A stretch of DNA of 59,885 nucleotides from Verrucomicrobia bacterium UBA3761 (GCA_002371135.1 DFGB01000001.1:3531-63415); one strand, 5' to 3'; counted from the stretch's first letter, positions 26,892 through 35,500 are shown. Notes: generated by a model not told the origin, from the letters alone. Numbers and translations are program-made.

Positions 26892-27379
26892 AAGCCATAC
26901 TTCCCGTCCTCGCAGAGCGTTTCGCCCGTGTCCGCAGCGCTCTCGTGGTCGGCTTTGCGAATCCCGCCGTCATCCAGACGCTGAACGAATTCCGTCCCGG
27001 CATCTGGATGGACGAGACCCACGAACTGCCGCTGCCGTTCGAGAACGACCAGTTCGAGGTGGTGGTGGTCGCCGCCGGAGCGCTCTCCCGCGAGATGGTG
27101 CGCGAGGTGAACAGGGTTTTGCGGCCGCAGGGATGCATGTTCTTCTCGGTTCAGGAAAAACGTTCCAACGGCGACGGCGGCTACAGCTCGCCGGAGGTAT
27201 ACAAGCTCATACGCGAAGGGTTCGACATAGTGACCGTCAAGCGGCCGAAGTGGTGGTATTTCGGACTCAAGGGGCACACGCTCACCGTGTGCGCGGCGAA
27301 GAAGGCGTGGCGCGAACGCCGCGGCATTTTCGAAAACGGCGTCTACCTCTTCACCCCGTTCCGCGGCAAGACCGGCTGA
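26873..27379 (+). CDS. Degenerate SAM-methyltransferase-like protein
   Basis: A 168-aa protein from the ATG at 26873 (GAGGAAA RBS), overlapping hisS by 19 bp. The pattern ALVVGFANPAVIQTL, LPLPFENDQFEVVVVAAGALS and REVNRVLRPQGCMFFSVQEK matches the second half of class I methyltransferases of the Methyltransf_11 type (LPFPDNSFDVV, EVxRVLKPGG). The glycine-rich SAM loop is weak (VVGFANPA), so SAM binding is doubtful. The coupling with hisS suggests a shared transcript. Confidence 0.6.
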   Translation: MPDKELEAILPVLAERFARVRSALVVGFANPAVIQTLNEFRPGIWMDETHELPLPFENDQFEVVVVAAGALSREMVREVNRVLRPQGCMFFSVQEKRSNGDGGYSSPEVYKLIREGFDIVTVKRPKWWYFGLKGHTLTVCAAKKAWRERRGIFENGVYLFTPFRGKTG

Positions 27380-27415
27380 CGGACGAGATTTGGACATCGA
27401 CAACATTTTTCCACG

Positions 27416-28534
27416 ATGAAAATCATTTCAACTGCAATACTTTCATGCTTTGCGGCGCTGACTCTTTGCGCGGCGCCGAAGGGCGGCGGCGATGCCATAG
27501 CGCAGTTGCTGAACTCGCGTTCGGCGGGAAGCCCCAAGGCGTTCGAGGAGGCCGCGGAAGTGGTCGCCGCCGAAGCCCGCGACGGGAAGATTCTCCAGCA
27601 GTTTCTGGTGGCGGTGCTCTCGCGCGAGCAGGGTGCGCCGAAATGCCTGCAGATCGACGAAGAGACGCGCAAGAAGTATTTTGCGAACTCCAGCGCCCGG
27701 ATAGAGGCGCTCGCGGAGAGGAAGTCGAACGCACTCGCGTGGTATCTGCTGTCGCTCGAAAAGAACGACGTGCGGCTTCTGAAGAAAGCGGCGGACGCGG
27801 GCAACGTGCAGGCGCTGAACAACTGGGGCACCATAACGCTCACCCAGGCGCTCGCGAACCCAGGCGTCGAGACGAACGACGTGGAGATGATCCTCCACTC
27901 CAGTTTCAAGGCGTTCGAGACGGCCGCCGGCAAGGGCGATTCCAACGGTCTCTACAACCTCGGCATGTGCTACATGGAGGGCTACGGCTGCCTGCGCGAC
28001 CCGGAGAAGGCGTTCACGCATTTCAAGGCGTCGGCGGAGCTTGGCCATCCCGAGGCGATAAACAACCTCGGCGCGTTCTACCGCGACGGCGTGGTGGTGC
28101 GCAGGGATCTTGCGGAGGCGGCGCGCCAGTTTGCGCGTTCGGCCGATCTCGGCAATGCGTACGGCCAGCTCAACTACGCGCTCGCGCTGCAGCGCGGCGA
28201 AGGCCTGCCGCGCGATTCGGAACGCGCGGCGCGCCTCTTCCGCGATGCGGCCGAGAAGGGGAATCTAGAGGCGGTCAACGCATATGCGATGTGCCTTTTC
28301 GCGGGCGACGGCGTCAAGAAGGACGTGCGTCTCGCCGTGCGGTGGTATACCGTCGCCGCCGAACGCGGACTTTCCGCCGCGATGGAGAACCTCGCCGCGT
28401 GCTATGAAGCGGGGCTTGGCGGCCTCGAGCGCAGCGACCGCAAGGCGCTGCTCTGGAAAATGCGCGCCCGCGCCGCCCGCGGCGACCGCAACGCCGCAGC
28501 CTGGGTGATGCAGAACAGCGAGGGAAAACTCTAG
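27416..28534 (+). CDS. Secreted Sel1-repeat (TPR-like) protein
   Basis: A 372-aa protein with a signal peptide at 1-19 (MKIISTAILSCFAALTLCA). From about residue 125 it consists of Sel1-like repeats: GNVQALNNWG, GDSNGLYNLGMCYMEGYG, GHPEAINNLGAFYRDG, GNAYGQLNYALALQRGEG, GNLEAVNAYAMCLFAGDG and GLSAAMENLAACYEAG. Such proteins are periplasmic scaffolds for protein-protein contacts. The partner is unknown. It lies 36 bp after the methyltransferase-like gene and 24 bp before ymdB. Confidence 0.9.
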   Translation: MKIISTAILSCFAALTLCAAPKGGGDAIAQLLNSRSAGSPKAFEEAAEVVAAEARDGKILQQFLVAVLSREQGAPKCLQIDEETRKKYFANSSARIEALAERKSNALAWYLLSLEKNDVRLLKKAADAGNVQALNNWGTITLTQALANPGVETNDVEMILHSSFKAFETAAGKGDSNGLYNLGMCYMEGYGCLRDPEKAFTHFKASAELGHPEAINNLGAFYRDGVVVRRDLAEAARQFARSADLGNAYGQLNYALALQRGEGLPRDSERAARLFRDAAEKGNLEAVNAYAMCLFAGDGVKKDVRLAVRWYTVAAERGLSAAMENLAACYEAGLGGLERSDRKALLWKMRARAARGDRNAAAWVMQNSEGKL

Positions 28535-28558
28535 AAGCCCCTCTTCTTCGACGAAACA

Positions 28559-29344
28559 ATGAAACTACTGATGATAGGCGACGTGGTCGGTAGCCCCGGC
28601 CGCAGGATATTCAAGAAGGAGGTGCCGCGCCTGCGCGCGGAGCTCGGTCTCGACGCCGTCGTGGTAAACGCCGAAAACTGCGCCGCGGGCTCCGGCATAA
28701 CCGCCGCGCTTGCCAAGGAGTTTTTCGAGGCCGGCGCGGATGCAATCACCCTCGGCGACCATACGTGGGGGCAGAAGGAATTCGCAGGCCAGATCGACTC
28801 CGTCGACAATCTCGTCCGGCCATGCAATTTCCCGCCAGAATGCCCCGGCAAGGGGTGGCGGCTTGTAACGCTGCCCACATGGCGCTTCGCCGTCCTCAAC
28901 GTCCAGGGCAGGACGTTCATGCAGAATGCCGATTGCCCGTTCCACGCGACCGAAAAGGCGCTTTTGGAGATGCCCAAAGACGTTCCCGTCTTCATCGACT
29001 TCCACGCCGAGGCCACGAGCGAGAAGATTACATACGGCTTCCGCTTCGACGGACGCGTTACCGCAATTTGCGGAACGCACACCCACGTCCAGACCTCCGA
29101 CGCATGGGTGCTCCCGGGCGGCACGGCGTACATCACCGACCTCGGCATGACCGGCCCCTACATTTCTTCCATCGGCCGCGACCTCAAGCCCGTCACGAAA
29201 AAGTTTGTCACCGGCATGCCGTCGCGTTTCGACGTCGCGGAAGGCCCTTCCGTCCTCGAAGGCGCCGTAATCGAGTTCGACCCCGCCACGCGCAAGGCGA
29301 CGGCAATCAACGCATTGAGGGTCAAGGAGCCGCTCGCTGTTTAA
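28559..29344 (+). CDS. ymdB: YmdB-family metallophosphoesterase
   Basis: A 261-aa protein matching the TIGR00282/YmdB family over its full length: MIGDVVGSPGRR, NAENCAAGSGIT, ITLGDHTWGQKE, FHAEATSEK, GTHTHVQTSD and ITDLGMTGP. These carry the Asp, Glu/Asn and His ligands of the two-metal site. Family members hydrolyse cyclic nucleotides (2',3'-cNMP; cAMP reported for some) in the cytoplasm. It is followed by tatA after 35 bp. Confidence 0.93.
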   Translation: MKLLMIGDVVGSPGRRIFKKEVPRLRAELGLDAVVVNAENCAAGSGITAALAKEFFEAGADAITLGDHTWGQKEFAGQIDSVDNLVRPCNFPPECPGKGWRLVTLPTWRFAVLNVQGRTFMQNADCPFHATEKALLEMPKDVPVFIDFHAEATSEKITYGFRFDGRVTAICGTHTHVQTSDAWVLPGGTAYITDLGMTGPYISSIGRDLKPVTKKFVTGMPSRFDVAEGPSVLEGAVIEFDPATRKATAINALRVKEPLAV

Positions 29345-29379
29345 AATCAAGACACAATACAACCAGAAAGGACCTCGCA

Positions 29380-29559
29380 ATGAGACCTGGACTTTGGCAA
29401 ATCGTAATCGTAGTCGGCATCGTCGTGCTGCTGTTCGGCGCGGCGAAGATCCCAGAGATCGCCCGTTCGCTCGGCAGGGCCAAGGGAGAGTTCAAGAAGG
29501 GCCTTGAAGAAGGCGCCGCCCTCTCCGACGAAAACAAGCTGGAAGACAAGGCTTCGTAA
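29380..29559 (+). CDS. tatA: Sec-independent translocase protein TatA/E
   Basis: A 59-aa protein, ATG at 29380 with AGAAAGGA 7 nt upstream. An N-terminal transmembrane helix (QIVIVVGIVVLLFGAAKIPEI) is followed by the FG hinge and the amphipathic helix ARSLGRAKGEFKKG, then a short acidic tail. This is the canonical TatA/E layout and it forms the Tat pore with TatC, which is not in this window. It is 6 bp upstream of uvrC. Confidence 0.93.
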   Translation: MRPGLWQIVIVVGIVVLLFGAAKIPEIARSLGRAKGEFKKGLEEGAALSDENKLEDKAS

Positions 29560-29565
29560 CGCCGC

Positions 29566-31023
29566 ATGACGGATCTCCTGCGCGAGCGGTTGAAATCGCT
29601 TCCGAACCGGCCGGGCTGCTACATAATGCGCGACCGCCAGGGGGTCATCATCTACATCGGCAAGGCGAAGAATCTCAAGAAGCGCGTATCGAGTTATTTC
29701 CGCCCCGGGGCGCGCCATCCGCCCAAAGTCCGCTCGATGGTCTCGACGGTATACGATTTCGAGTTCATGACGGTGAAGAACGAGGCGGAGGCGCTCCTCA
29801 CCGAGGCGTCGCTCATCAAGCGCCACAAGCCGCGCTTCAACATCTTGATGCGCGACGACAAGCGCTATCTCGCGCTCAAGGCCGAGACCGACGCGGCGTG
29901 GCCGCGGTTTGAGTGCGTGAGGATAGTGCGCGACGACGGGGCGCGGTATTTCGGCCCGTTCCCGTCCTCGCCGGTCGTGCGCGCCGCGAAGGATTTCGTC
30001 GAGAAGCGCTACGGCATCCGCGAGTGCGATGCGATAGCCCCGGACGCCGAGACGCACCGCCACTGCATGGCCGACGTCATCCGCACGTGTTCGGCGCCGT
30101 GCATCGCCCGAGTGACGCAGGAGGAATACAAGGCGCGGTTCGAGGAGGCGTGCGAATTTCTGGAAGGGCGGCGTCCGGCCGTGATCGCCGAGGTGCTCGA
30201 AAAAATGCGCGAGGCGTCGGAGAAAGGGGATTTCGAGGCGGCGGCGCGTCTGCGCGACACGGCGTTCGCGCTCAAGGAGATAACGAAGTCGCATTTCGTC
30301 CGCAAGTCCCCGGAGATGCGCCGCGAAGACGCGCAGCGCGGCCTCGCCGAACTTGCCAAGGCGATTGGACTTGCCAAACCGCCGCGCATCATCGAATGCG
30401 CCGACATCTCGAACCTCTTCGGCACCCACAACGTCGCCTCGCTCGTAGTCGCGCGCGACGGCCTGCCGGACAGGCGCTTCTACCGCCATTTCAAAATCAA
30501 GTCGTTCGAAGGCGCCGACGATCCCCGCGCGATGGCCGAGGTGGTCAGGCGGCGCTACGGGCCGGAGTCGACGCTCCTTGAGACCTCCCCGCGAGCCGAC
30601 CTCTTCATCTGCGACGGCGGCATAACGCAGCTCCGCGCCGCTCGCGAGGCGTTCGCCGAAATCGGCGTCACGGACATCCCGACGGTCGGCCTCGCCGAGC
30701 GCCAGGAGGAAATCGTGCTCGACGACGGCCGCGAGAACCTGCTTCTCCCGCGCGATTCAGAGGCTCTGTTCGTGTGTACGCGTCTGCGCGACGAGGCCCA
30801 CAGGTTCGCAATCACGTATCACCGCTCGCTCAGGGAGAAGGCGATCCGCGAATCGGTCCTCGACGAGATACCGGGCATCGGCGAGGCCAAGAAGGCGCGC
30901 CTTCTAAAGGAGTTCCGCTCGGTGCGCACAATCGCGAAGGCGAGCGTCGAGGATATCCGCCGAGCAGCCGGCGTCTCGCTCCAGGTGGCGGAAGAAATTT
31001 CGCGCCGCCTCGCGGCAAGGTGA
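29566..31023 (+). CDS. uvrC: Excinuclease ABC subunit C
   Basis: 485 aa, shorter than the usual about 600. It has a GIY-YIG domain (GCYIMRDRQGVIIYIGKAKNLKKRV), the conserved Cys cluster (CMADVIRTCSAPC), a UVR motif near 205-240, a UvrC RNase H-like domain (ECADISNLFGTHNVAS, FICDGGITQL) and a C-terminal helix-hairpin-helix (LDEIPGIGEAKKARLL). All catalytic modules are present, so the short length reflects compact linkers rather than truncation. It makes the dual incisions of nucleotide excision repair. Confidence 0.95.
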   Translation: MTDLLRERLKSLPNRPGCYIMRDRQGVIIYIGKAKNLKKRVSSYFRPGARHPPKVRSMVSTVYDFEFMTVKNEAEALLTEASLIKRHKPRFNILMRDDKRYLALKAETDAAWPRFECVRIVRDDGARYFGPFPSSPVVRAAKDFVEKRYGIRECDAIAPDAETHRHCMADVIRTCSAPCIARVTQEEYKARFEEACEFLEGRRPAVIAEVLEKMREASEKGDFEAAARLRDTAFALKEITKSHFVRKSPEMRREDAQRGLAELAKAIGLAKPPRIIECADISNLFGTHNVASLVVARDGLPDRRFYRHFKIKSFEGADDPRAMAEVVRRRYGPESTLLETSPRADLFICDGGITQLRAAREAFAEIGVTDIPTVGLAERQEEIVLDDGRENLLLPRDSEALFVCTRLRDEAHRFAITYHRSLREKAIRESVLDEIPGIGEAKKARLLKEFRSVRTIAKASVEDIRRAAGVSLQVAEEISRRLAAR

Positions 31024-31041
31024 GAGAAGAGTGAAGAGGGC

Positions 31042-31112
31042 TCTAGATTAACTAGAATTTCTAGATGCTCTAGAAGCTCCAGCAAATCGAAAAATCAGAA
31101 AATTCTTCAAAA
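31042..31112. repeat. CTAGAA-type short repeat spacer
   Basis: CTAG occurs four times at 9-10 bp intervals, followed by AATCGAAAAATCAGAAAATTC units. It fills the uvrC-CPBP gap up to the next ATG. A related CTAG-rich run is at 39055-39085. Confidence 0.6.
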
Positions 31113-31613
31113 ATGTGCAATTTCAAGACGACTCTCAAGTATGCGGTGGCGACGTTCGCGGGGGCGCTAATCCTGTGCGCCGCGACGAAGTACATCGCAA
31201 GTTGGTTTGGCGTGGAACTGCACGACCAAAACACGCTTGAACTCTTGAAATCCTTCCACGGACGCAAACTTGCGATGCTCGTCGCCTATGCCGTGATCGG
31301 CGCGCCGGTCGTCGAGGAGCTTTTCTTCCGCGGCCTCCTCTTTCGCCTGCCTTCATGGTTCGTCGGATGGAAGTTTCACGGAAAGTTCCGCGCGGCGCCC
31401 GCCGTGTTTGCGGTTCTTTCGTCCATCGTCTTCGTCGCCGTGCACTACGGCAAGGTGAATCCCTTCCCCGACAATGCGTTCATAGGTCTCTTCTACTTCG
31501 CGTTGATTCAGTGCCGGCTGTATGCCAAAACCGGGCTCATCGTGTATCCCATCCTCAACCATTTCCTCTTCAACTGCGCAAACCTCGCGTGCGCAATGGC
31601 GTTCGGCGGCTAG
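31113..31613 (+). CDS. CPBP-family intramembrane metalloprotease (CAAX/Abi type)
   Basis: A 166-aa membrane protein with three to four hydrophobic segments. The catalytic signature is complete: E68-E69-x3-R73 in VVEELFFRG, H111 in VAVHYGK and H150 in PILNHFLFN. Bacterial CPBP proteases have roles in bacteriocin self-immunity, stress or envelope processing. There is no bacteriocin gene nearby and the substrate is unknown. It is flanked on both sides by repeat spacers. Confidence 0.88.
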   Translation: MCNFKTTLKYAVATFAGALILCAATKYIASWFGVELHDQNTLELLKSFHGRKLAMLVAYAVIGAPVVEELFFRGLLFRLPSWFVGWKFHGKFRAAPAVFAVLSSIVFVAVHYGKVNPFPDNAFIGLFYFALIQCRLYAKTGLIVYPILNHFLFNCANLACAMAFGG

Positions 31614-31876
31614 AGAATTTTTCGATTTTTCGATTTGCGATTTATGTTTTTATTGTGCCGGCCAGAGTTTTTGTTAGTATTTTTATCGCAGAGACGCAGA
31701 GCGTGAAAAGTCCTGATAAACTCTGCGTTCTCAGCGTCTCTCAAGTTTCTGCGATAAATACTGGCCTTATTCATGTTCACTACAATAACACAGAGTCACT
31801 CAAGGCACAGAGAAAAGTTGAAAGGTTGAAAAGTGCAAATCGAAAATCGTGCAAATCGAAAATCGAAAATTCTCAA
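31614..31876. repeat. Octamer spacer with triple-nested inverted repeats (element R5)
   Basis: The outer arms are the TTTTTCGATTTTTCGATTTGCG run (31618-31640) and the GCAAATCGAAAATCGTGCAAATCG run (31834-31870). The inner stem is TTTTTATCGCAGAGACGCAGAG (31680-31701) with 31721-31758. GTTGAAAG units occur at about 31816-31832. It runs exactly from the CPBP stop codon to the MtaB-like start. Confidence 0.78.
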
Positions 31877-33100
31877 ATGAAAGTCTGTTTTGAAACATTC
31901 GGGTGCCGGTTGAACCGCGCCGAGGCGCTTGAGATGCAAGCGGCGTTCGTGGAACGCGGCTGGGAAGTCACCTCCAGCCACGCGGATGCCGATATGGTCG
32001 TAGTGCGCGGGTGTTCCGTGACGGCGCGCGCGGAAAGCGATTCGCTCAAGTTGATCGAGCATATCCGCGAGAAGTATCCTCTCAAGCGCATAGTGGCGAC
32101 GGGATGCCTCTACGACAAGCGCAACGAACACTGGCTGCGCGACTTGAGCCTGGCGCGCCCGCCCTCGCCCGCCGTCGCCGCACGCATCGCCGCACGCGCC
32201 AAGACTTCCTCCGAGACCGCCGCGCCGACCGCGCGCGCCTATCTCAAGGTGCAGGACGGCTGCTCGATGGGCTGCGCGTTCTGCATCGTGCCGCAGTTCC
32301 GCGGCAAGGCCCGCAGCGAACATTTCCAGGACTGCCTCGACAAGGCGAAGGCGTTCATCGACTCTGGGTACCATGAAATCGTCGTCACCGGCTGCAACCT
32401 TTCGATGTACCACGCCGACGGCAAGGGGCTTTCTGACCTCGCCGTGGCGCTGGCGGAGCTCGACCCCGGTTGCAGAATCCGCCTCTCCTCCGTCGAGCCC
32501 GGCCAGGCGGCGCTCTCCCTCGTCGACGCGATGGCCGCGACGCCGGGGATATGTCGCTTTCTGCATCTTCCCGTCCAGTCCGCTTCGGCGATGATGCTGA
32601 GTTTCATGCGTCGCCCGTATACGATGAAACTCGTCGACGAAATAATGGCGAAAGCCGCGCGCCTCATGCCGGGCATCGCCATCGGGTGCGATTTGATGAC
32701 GGGTTTCCCGGGCGAGACCGAGCTCGACTTCCTCGCGACGAAGTTCCTTTTCGATCGCCACCTCATCGCCAAAGCGCACATTTTCCCGTACTCCGAGCGT
32801 CCGGGGACGCTAGCCGAGCATTTCCCGGGCGTCATATCGCGTTCGATCCGCAAGGAACGGGCGCACGAGCTCGCTAAAATCGCCGACGCCGAGCGCACGC
32901 GCTACGCCAAGCGCTTCATCGGCAAGGATGTGGAGTTCGTGGTCGAAGACGAGGAGCAATGCTCGGGATGGTCGTCGGAGTATCTCTGGTGCGTGGCGAC
33001 GTCGATGGCGATCGCGCGCCCCAAGCGCCGCGAACTTGTCAAAATGCACGTTCTGGAGACACAAGGGCACATGTTGATTGGACGGGCCGAGCGCCGCTAG
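31877..33100 (+). CDS. MiaB/MtaB-family tRNA methylthiotransferase
   Basis: 407 aa from the ATG at 31877. The N-terminal UPF0004 domain has FETFGCRLNRAEALEM, with further cysteines at RGCSVT and ATGCLYD for the auxiliary cluster. The radical-SAM motif C129-x3-C133-x2-C136 is in DGCSMGCAFC. GxP-like barrel segments and a C-terminal TRAM-like region (residues about 340-405) follow. The pattern GCRLNRAEA and short length favour MtaB (t6A-37 methylthiolation) over MiaB. The exact substrate is inferred. Confidence 0.88.
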   Translation: MKVCFETFGCRLNRAEALEMQAAFVERGWEVTSSHADADMVVVRGCSVTARAESDSLKLIEHIREKYPLKRIVATGCLYDKRNEHWLRDLSLARPPSPAVAARIAARAKTSSETAAPTARAYLKVQDGCSMGCAFCIVPQFRGKARSEHFQDCLDKAKAFIDSGYHEIVVTGCNLSMYHADGKGLSDLAVALAELDPGCRIRLSSVEPGQAALSLVDAMAATPGICRFLHLPVQSASAMMLSFMRRPYTMKLVDEIMAKAARLMPGIAIGCDLMTGFPGETELDFLATKFLFDRHLIAKAHIFPYSERPGTLAEHFPGVISRSIRKERAHELAKIADAERTRYAKRFIGKDVEFVVEDEEQCSGWSSEYLWCVATSMAIARPKRRELVKMHVLETQGHMLIGRAERR

Positions 33101-33129
33101 ACCGCACACGGCAAGCTGTTCATATGGCT

Positions 33130-33231
33130 TTCTGTTTTATCGCAGAGACGCGGAGACGCAGAGTACGCAGAGGTTTTATCGAGAGAGCCAATCGAAAAAA
33201 TCTCTGCGTCTCTGCGATAAAAAAACAGAAT
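33130..33231. repeat. Inverted-repeat element (R6)
   Basis: The left arm TTCTGTTTTATCGCAGAGACGC (from 33131) is the near-perfect inverse of 33203-33231 (GCGTCTCTGCGATAAAAAAACAGAA). Octamer-like CGGAGACG, CAGAGTACG and CAGAGG units lie between. It lies between the MtaB-like gene and recO. Confidence 0.75.
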
Positions 33232-33260
33232 GTCAGGACGCCAATCGAAGAATCTGCTCC

Positions 33261-33938
33261 ATGGACTTGAAGAAGACGGAAGCGATCTGTCTGCGGATTT
33301 CACCCTGGTCGCGGACGAGCCATGTAGTCTCCTGGCTGACGCCGGAGGGGCTGCTTTCGACCGTCGTCAAGGGGGCGGAAAGGCCCAAAAGCATGTTTCT
33401 GGGGCAATACGACATCAACTACACGTGCGAACTCGTGTACTACGCGCGGGGCTTTCGAGAGGCGCGAGCGCTCCGCGAGTGCGCCCCGCTCGTCTTCCGC
33501 TCGCCCTTGCGCGAAGACTGGCGTTCGATGCTCGTTTCAGACCGCTTCAGGTATCTGGCGGGGTTGTTCGCGCACGAGGGACCCGACGCGGCAGCGTGGT
33601 TCGCCCTCCTCGCGCGCCATCTCGACCGCCTGAGCGAAAATGCCGGAAAACCCCAGGAAAAACGCGAAAATCTGCTCGCGCTTCTGCTCGATTTCGAAAT
33701 CGAGGCGCTTTCTCTCGGCGGTCTCAGGCCGGAAATCATGCTTTCTGAAGGCTCTTTTTCGCTGCGCGGGGAGAGGAAAATGAACGTCTCGCGCGAGGTT
33801 GTCAAGTGTATTTCCGCGCCGCTGAAAGAAAAAAATATTCAAATTCTACTGGACACGGCGAGGGTAATTGGTGTATTCTATACATTCCACGTGGAAAAAG
33901 GCGTCGAAGGACGGCGCCAGATACTGCAAACGATTTAG
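33261..33938 (+). CDS. recO: DNA repair protein RecO
   Basis: 225 aa from the ATG at 33261. The open frame extends upstream only through repeat sequence. The N-terminal OB fold begins MDLKKTEAICLRISPWSRTS and contains WLTPEGLLSTVVKGAERPKS. A helical C-terminal half follows. RecO loads RecA with RecR in recombinational repair. The zinc-finger cysteines of some RecO proteins are not evident. Assignment is based on the N-terminal domain pattern and length. Confidence 0.82.
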   Translation: MDLKKTEAICLRISPWSRTSHVVSWLTPEGLLSTVVKGAERPKSMFLGQYDINYTCELVYYARGFREARALRECAPLVFRSPLREDWRSMLVSDRFRYLAGLFAHEGPDAAAWFALLARHLDRLSENAGKPQEKRENLLALLLDFEIEALSLGGLRPEIMLSEGSFSLRGERKMNVSREVVKCISAPLKEKNIQILLDTARVIGVFYTFHVEKGVEGRRQILQTI

Positions 33939-33964
33939 TAACAAAGGAAAGGTCATAGAAGAAA

Positions 33965-35083
33965 ATGGCTAAGCTCCAAATCATCGGCGCGGCACTGGCC
34001 GTCGCCGCCATCGCGGCAGGATGCCGCAAGGAAGAACCCGCCCCTGCGCCTGCAGAGCCCGCAGCCGAGACGCCTGCCGCCGAGACGGCCGAGGCGTTCG
34101 ACCCGGCCGAGCCCGTCGTCACCGTCGCGGGCAAGACGCTCACGCGCGGCGACATCAAGAAGGATATCGATGCGATCATCGCGTCCCAGGGCGACAGCAT
34201 CCCCGCCAACGAACGCGAGTTCGCCGAGAAGGAAATCTCCAACCAGCTCGTCCAGGCGTTCCTCCTCGAGACCGTTCTCGTGAAGAAGGCCGGGGAACTC
34301 GGCTACTCCATCTCCGACGAGGAGTACAAAGAGCGCCAGGATGAAATCCTCAAACAGCTTTCCTCCTCGCCCGACGCCCCCAAGACGTTCGAAGAGGCGC
34401 TTGAGAAGAATCCGCTCGGCGCCGAGCGCGCCGCCGAGCAGCTCAAGAACGGCATCCTCATCGACAAGATGCTCAAGGCTGAAGTCTCCGGCAAGAATAC
34501 CAAGGACTACACCGCCGAAGCGCAGAAGGTGATCGACGAAATCAACGAACACAACGCTTCTCTCGCCGGCGCGGGCGAAAAGGCCCTCGAGAAGATCAAC
34601 TCCCTCAAGGCGCAGCTCGACGCCGAGCCCGCAGAGTCGAAGATGGCGAAGTTCGCCGAACTCGCCAAGGCCGAGTCCGGCTGCCCCTCCGGCAAGAAGG
34701 CCGGTGGCGATCTCGGCGAGTTCACCCGCGGCATGATGGTGCCTGAATTCGAGGAAGTCGCCTTCACCCAGCCCATCGGCGTCGTTTCCGACCCCGTCAA
34801 GACGCGCTTCGGCTACCACCTCATCGTCACTACGGCCAAGACCCCCGCCGTCGAGGCAGAAGGCGACAAGCCTGGCGAGCCCGAGAAGGTGACCGCCAGC
34901 CACATCCTCGTCAAGGTCGAGGAGCCCGAGAAGGTTCCCGAACTCGAGAAGGTCGAGAAATTCATGAAGATGCAGGACGAGCGCGGCCTCGTCGCGCAGT
35001 ACATCCGTGCGGCGCTCCGCGACGCCAAGCCTGAAATCGCCAAGGACTTCGAATACCTCCTCCCCCCGGCCGAAGAGAAGTAA
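33965..35083 (+). CDS. Parvulin-type peptidyl-prolyl isomerase lipoprotein
   Basis: A 372-aa protein with lipobox AIAAGC (Cys 19), then an Ala/Pro/Glu-rich linker, a SurA/PrsA-like helical N-terminal domain (about 60-170), and a parvulin core (FAELAKAESGCPSGKKAGGDLGEF, GMMVPEFEEVAF, VKTRFGYHLI). It would be an envelope-anchored chaperone for exported proteins, fitting the many secreted products in this region. Unusually, the ASHILVK strand that normally opens the parvulin domain appears after the core (TASHILVKVEEPEKV, about residue 313). This suggests a rearranged or circularly permuted domain, or the remnant of a second one. Confidence 0.87.
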   Translation: MAKLQIIGAALAVAAIAAGCRKEEPAPAPAEPAAETPAAETAEAFDPAEPVVTVAGKTLTRGDIKKDIDAIIASQGDSIPANEREFAEKEISNQLVQAFLLETVLVKKAGELGYSISDEEYKERQDEILKQLSSSPDAPKTFEEALEKNPLGAERAAEQLKNGILIDKMLKAEVSGKNTKDYTAEAQKVIDEINEHNASLAGAGEKALEKINSLKAQLDAEPAESKMAKFAELAKAESGCPSGKKAGGDLGEFTRGMMVPEFEEVAFTQPIGVVSDPVKTRFGYHLIVTTAKTPAVEAEGDKPGEPEKVTASHILVKVEEPEKVPELEKVEKFMKMQDERGLVAQYIRAALRDAKPEIAKDFEYLLPPAEEK

Positions 35084-35091
35084 GCCCTTGG

Positions 35092-35192
35092 GAAATGTTG
35101 CCAATGTGGAAAAGTTGCCAATAACCAATAACCAATAACAATTGGAAATTGGCAACATTGGTATTGGCAACATTGGAAATTGGCAACATTCC
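35092..35192. repeat. TTGCCAAT-type short repeat cluster
   Basis: Repeated ATGTTGCCAATG, CCAATAA and ATTGGCAACATTGG units in both orientations form an inverted cluster between the PPIase and small-basic-protein promoter. The 16-nt string AAATGTTGCCAATGTG is shared with the end of the SDR gene (about 13549). Confidence 0.7.
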
Positions 35193-35202
35193 CCGTCCCC
35201 CC

Positions 35203-35231
35203 TTGACCACGCGGGCGATTTTTGGTATAAT
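35203..35231 (+). promoter_or_regulatory. Promoter of the small basic protein gene
   Basis: TTGACC (35203-35208), 17-bp spacer ending TGG, TATAAT (35226-35231). This is the best sigma70-like promoter in the window. Confidence 0.8.
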
Positions 35232-35260
35232 TTGCGTCTCTTTGAAAGGATAAGAAGAAA

Positions 35261-35416
35261 ATGAGCCAGCACGCATCTCTTAAAGGCACCAGCAAGATCA
35301 CTTCCCGCCGCAACGTCCTCAAGCGTTTCGAGCGCGTCAACCTTCTCCAGAAGCGTGGAGAGTGGAAGGCGGGCGATCGCGGCCTCGGTCTCAAGAAGAC
35401 CAAGCCCGAAGCCTGA
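35261..35416 (+). CDS. Small basic protein of the Chlamydiae/Verrucomicrobia type
   Basis: A 51-aa, Lys/Arg-rich protein: MSQHASLKGTSKITSRRNVL, then KRFERVNLLQKRGEWKAGD and a LGLKKTKPEA end. This matches a short, highly conserved family restricted to the PVC superphylum and believed to be ribosome-associated. It has a near-consensus promoter, an RBS (AAAGGATAAGAAGAAA) and its own strong terminator, as expected of an abundant monocistronic product. It is a useful taxonomic marker for the window. Confidence 0.85.
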   Translation: MSQHASLKGTSKITSRRNVLKRFERVNLLQKRGEWKAGDRGLGLKKTKPEA

Positions 35417-35454
35417 TACTTGCCGCCAGTAGCCAGCGATTCTGGCTTTGCAAA

Positions 35455-35500
35455 ACCCGCCCATGGCCTCCCAACGGCCACGAGCGGGTCTTTTGTTGTT
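35455..35500 (+). terminator. Rho-independent terminator of the small basic protein gene
   Basis: The stem ACCCGCCCATGGCC (35455-35468) pairs with 35476-35489 at 12 of 14 positions with a 7-nt loop. It is followed by TCTTTTGTTGTTT. Confidence 0.85.
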
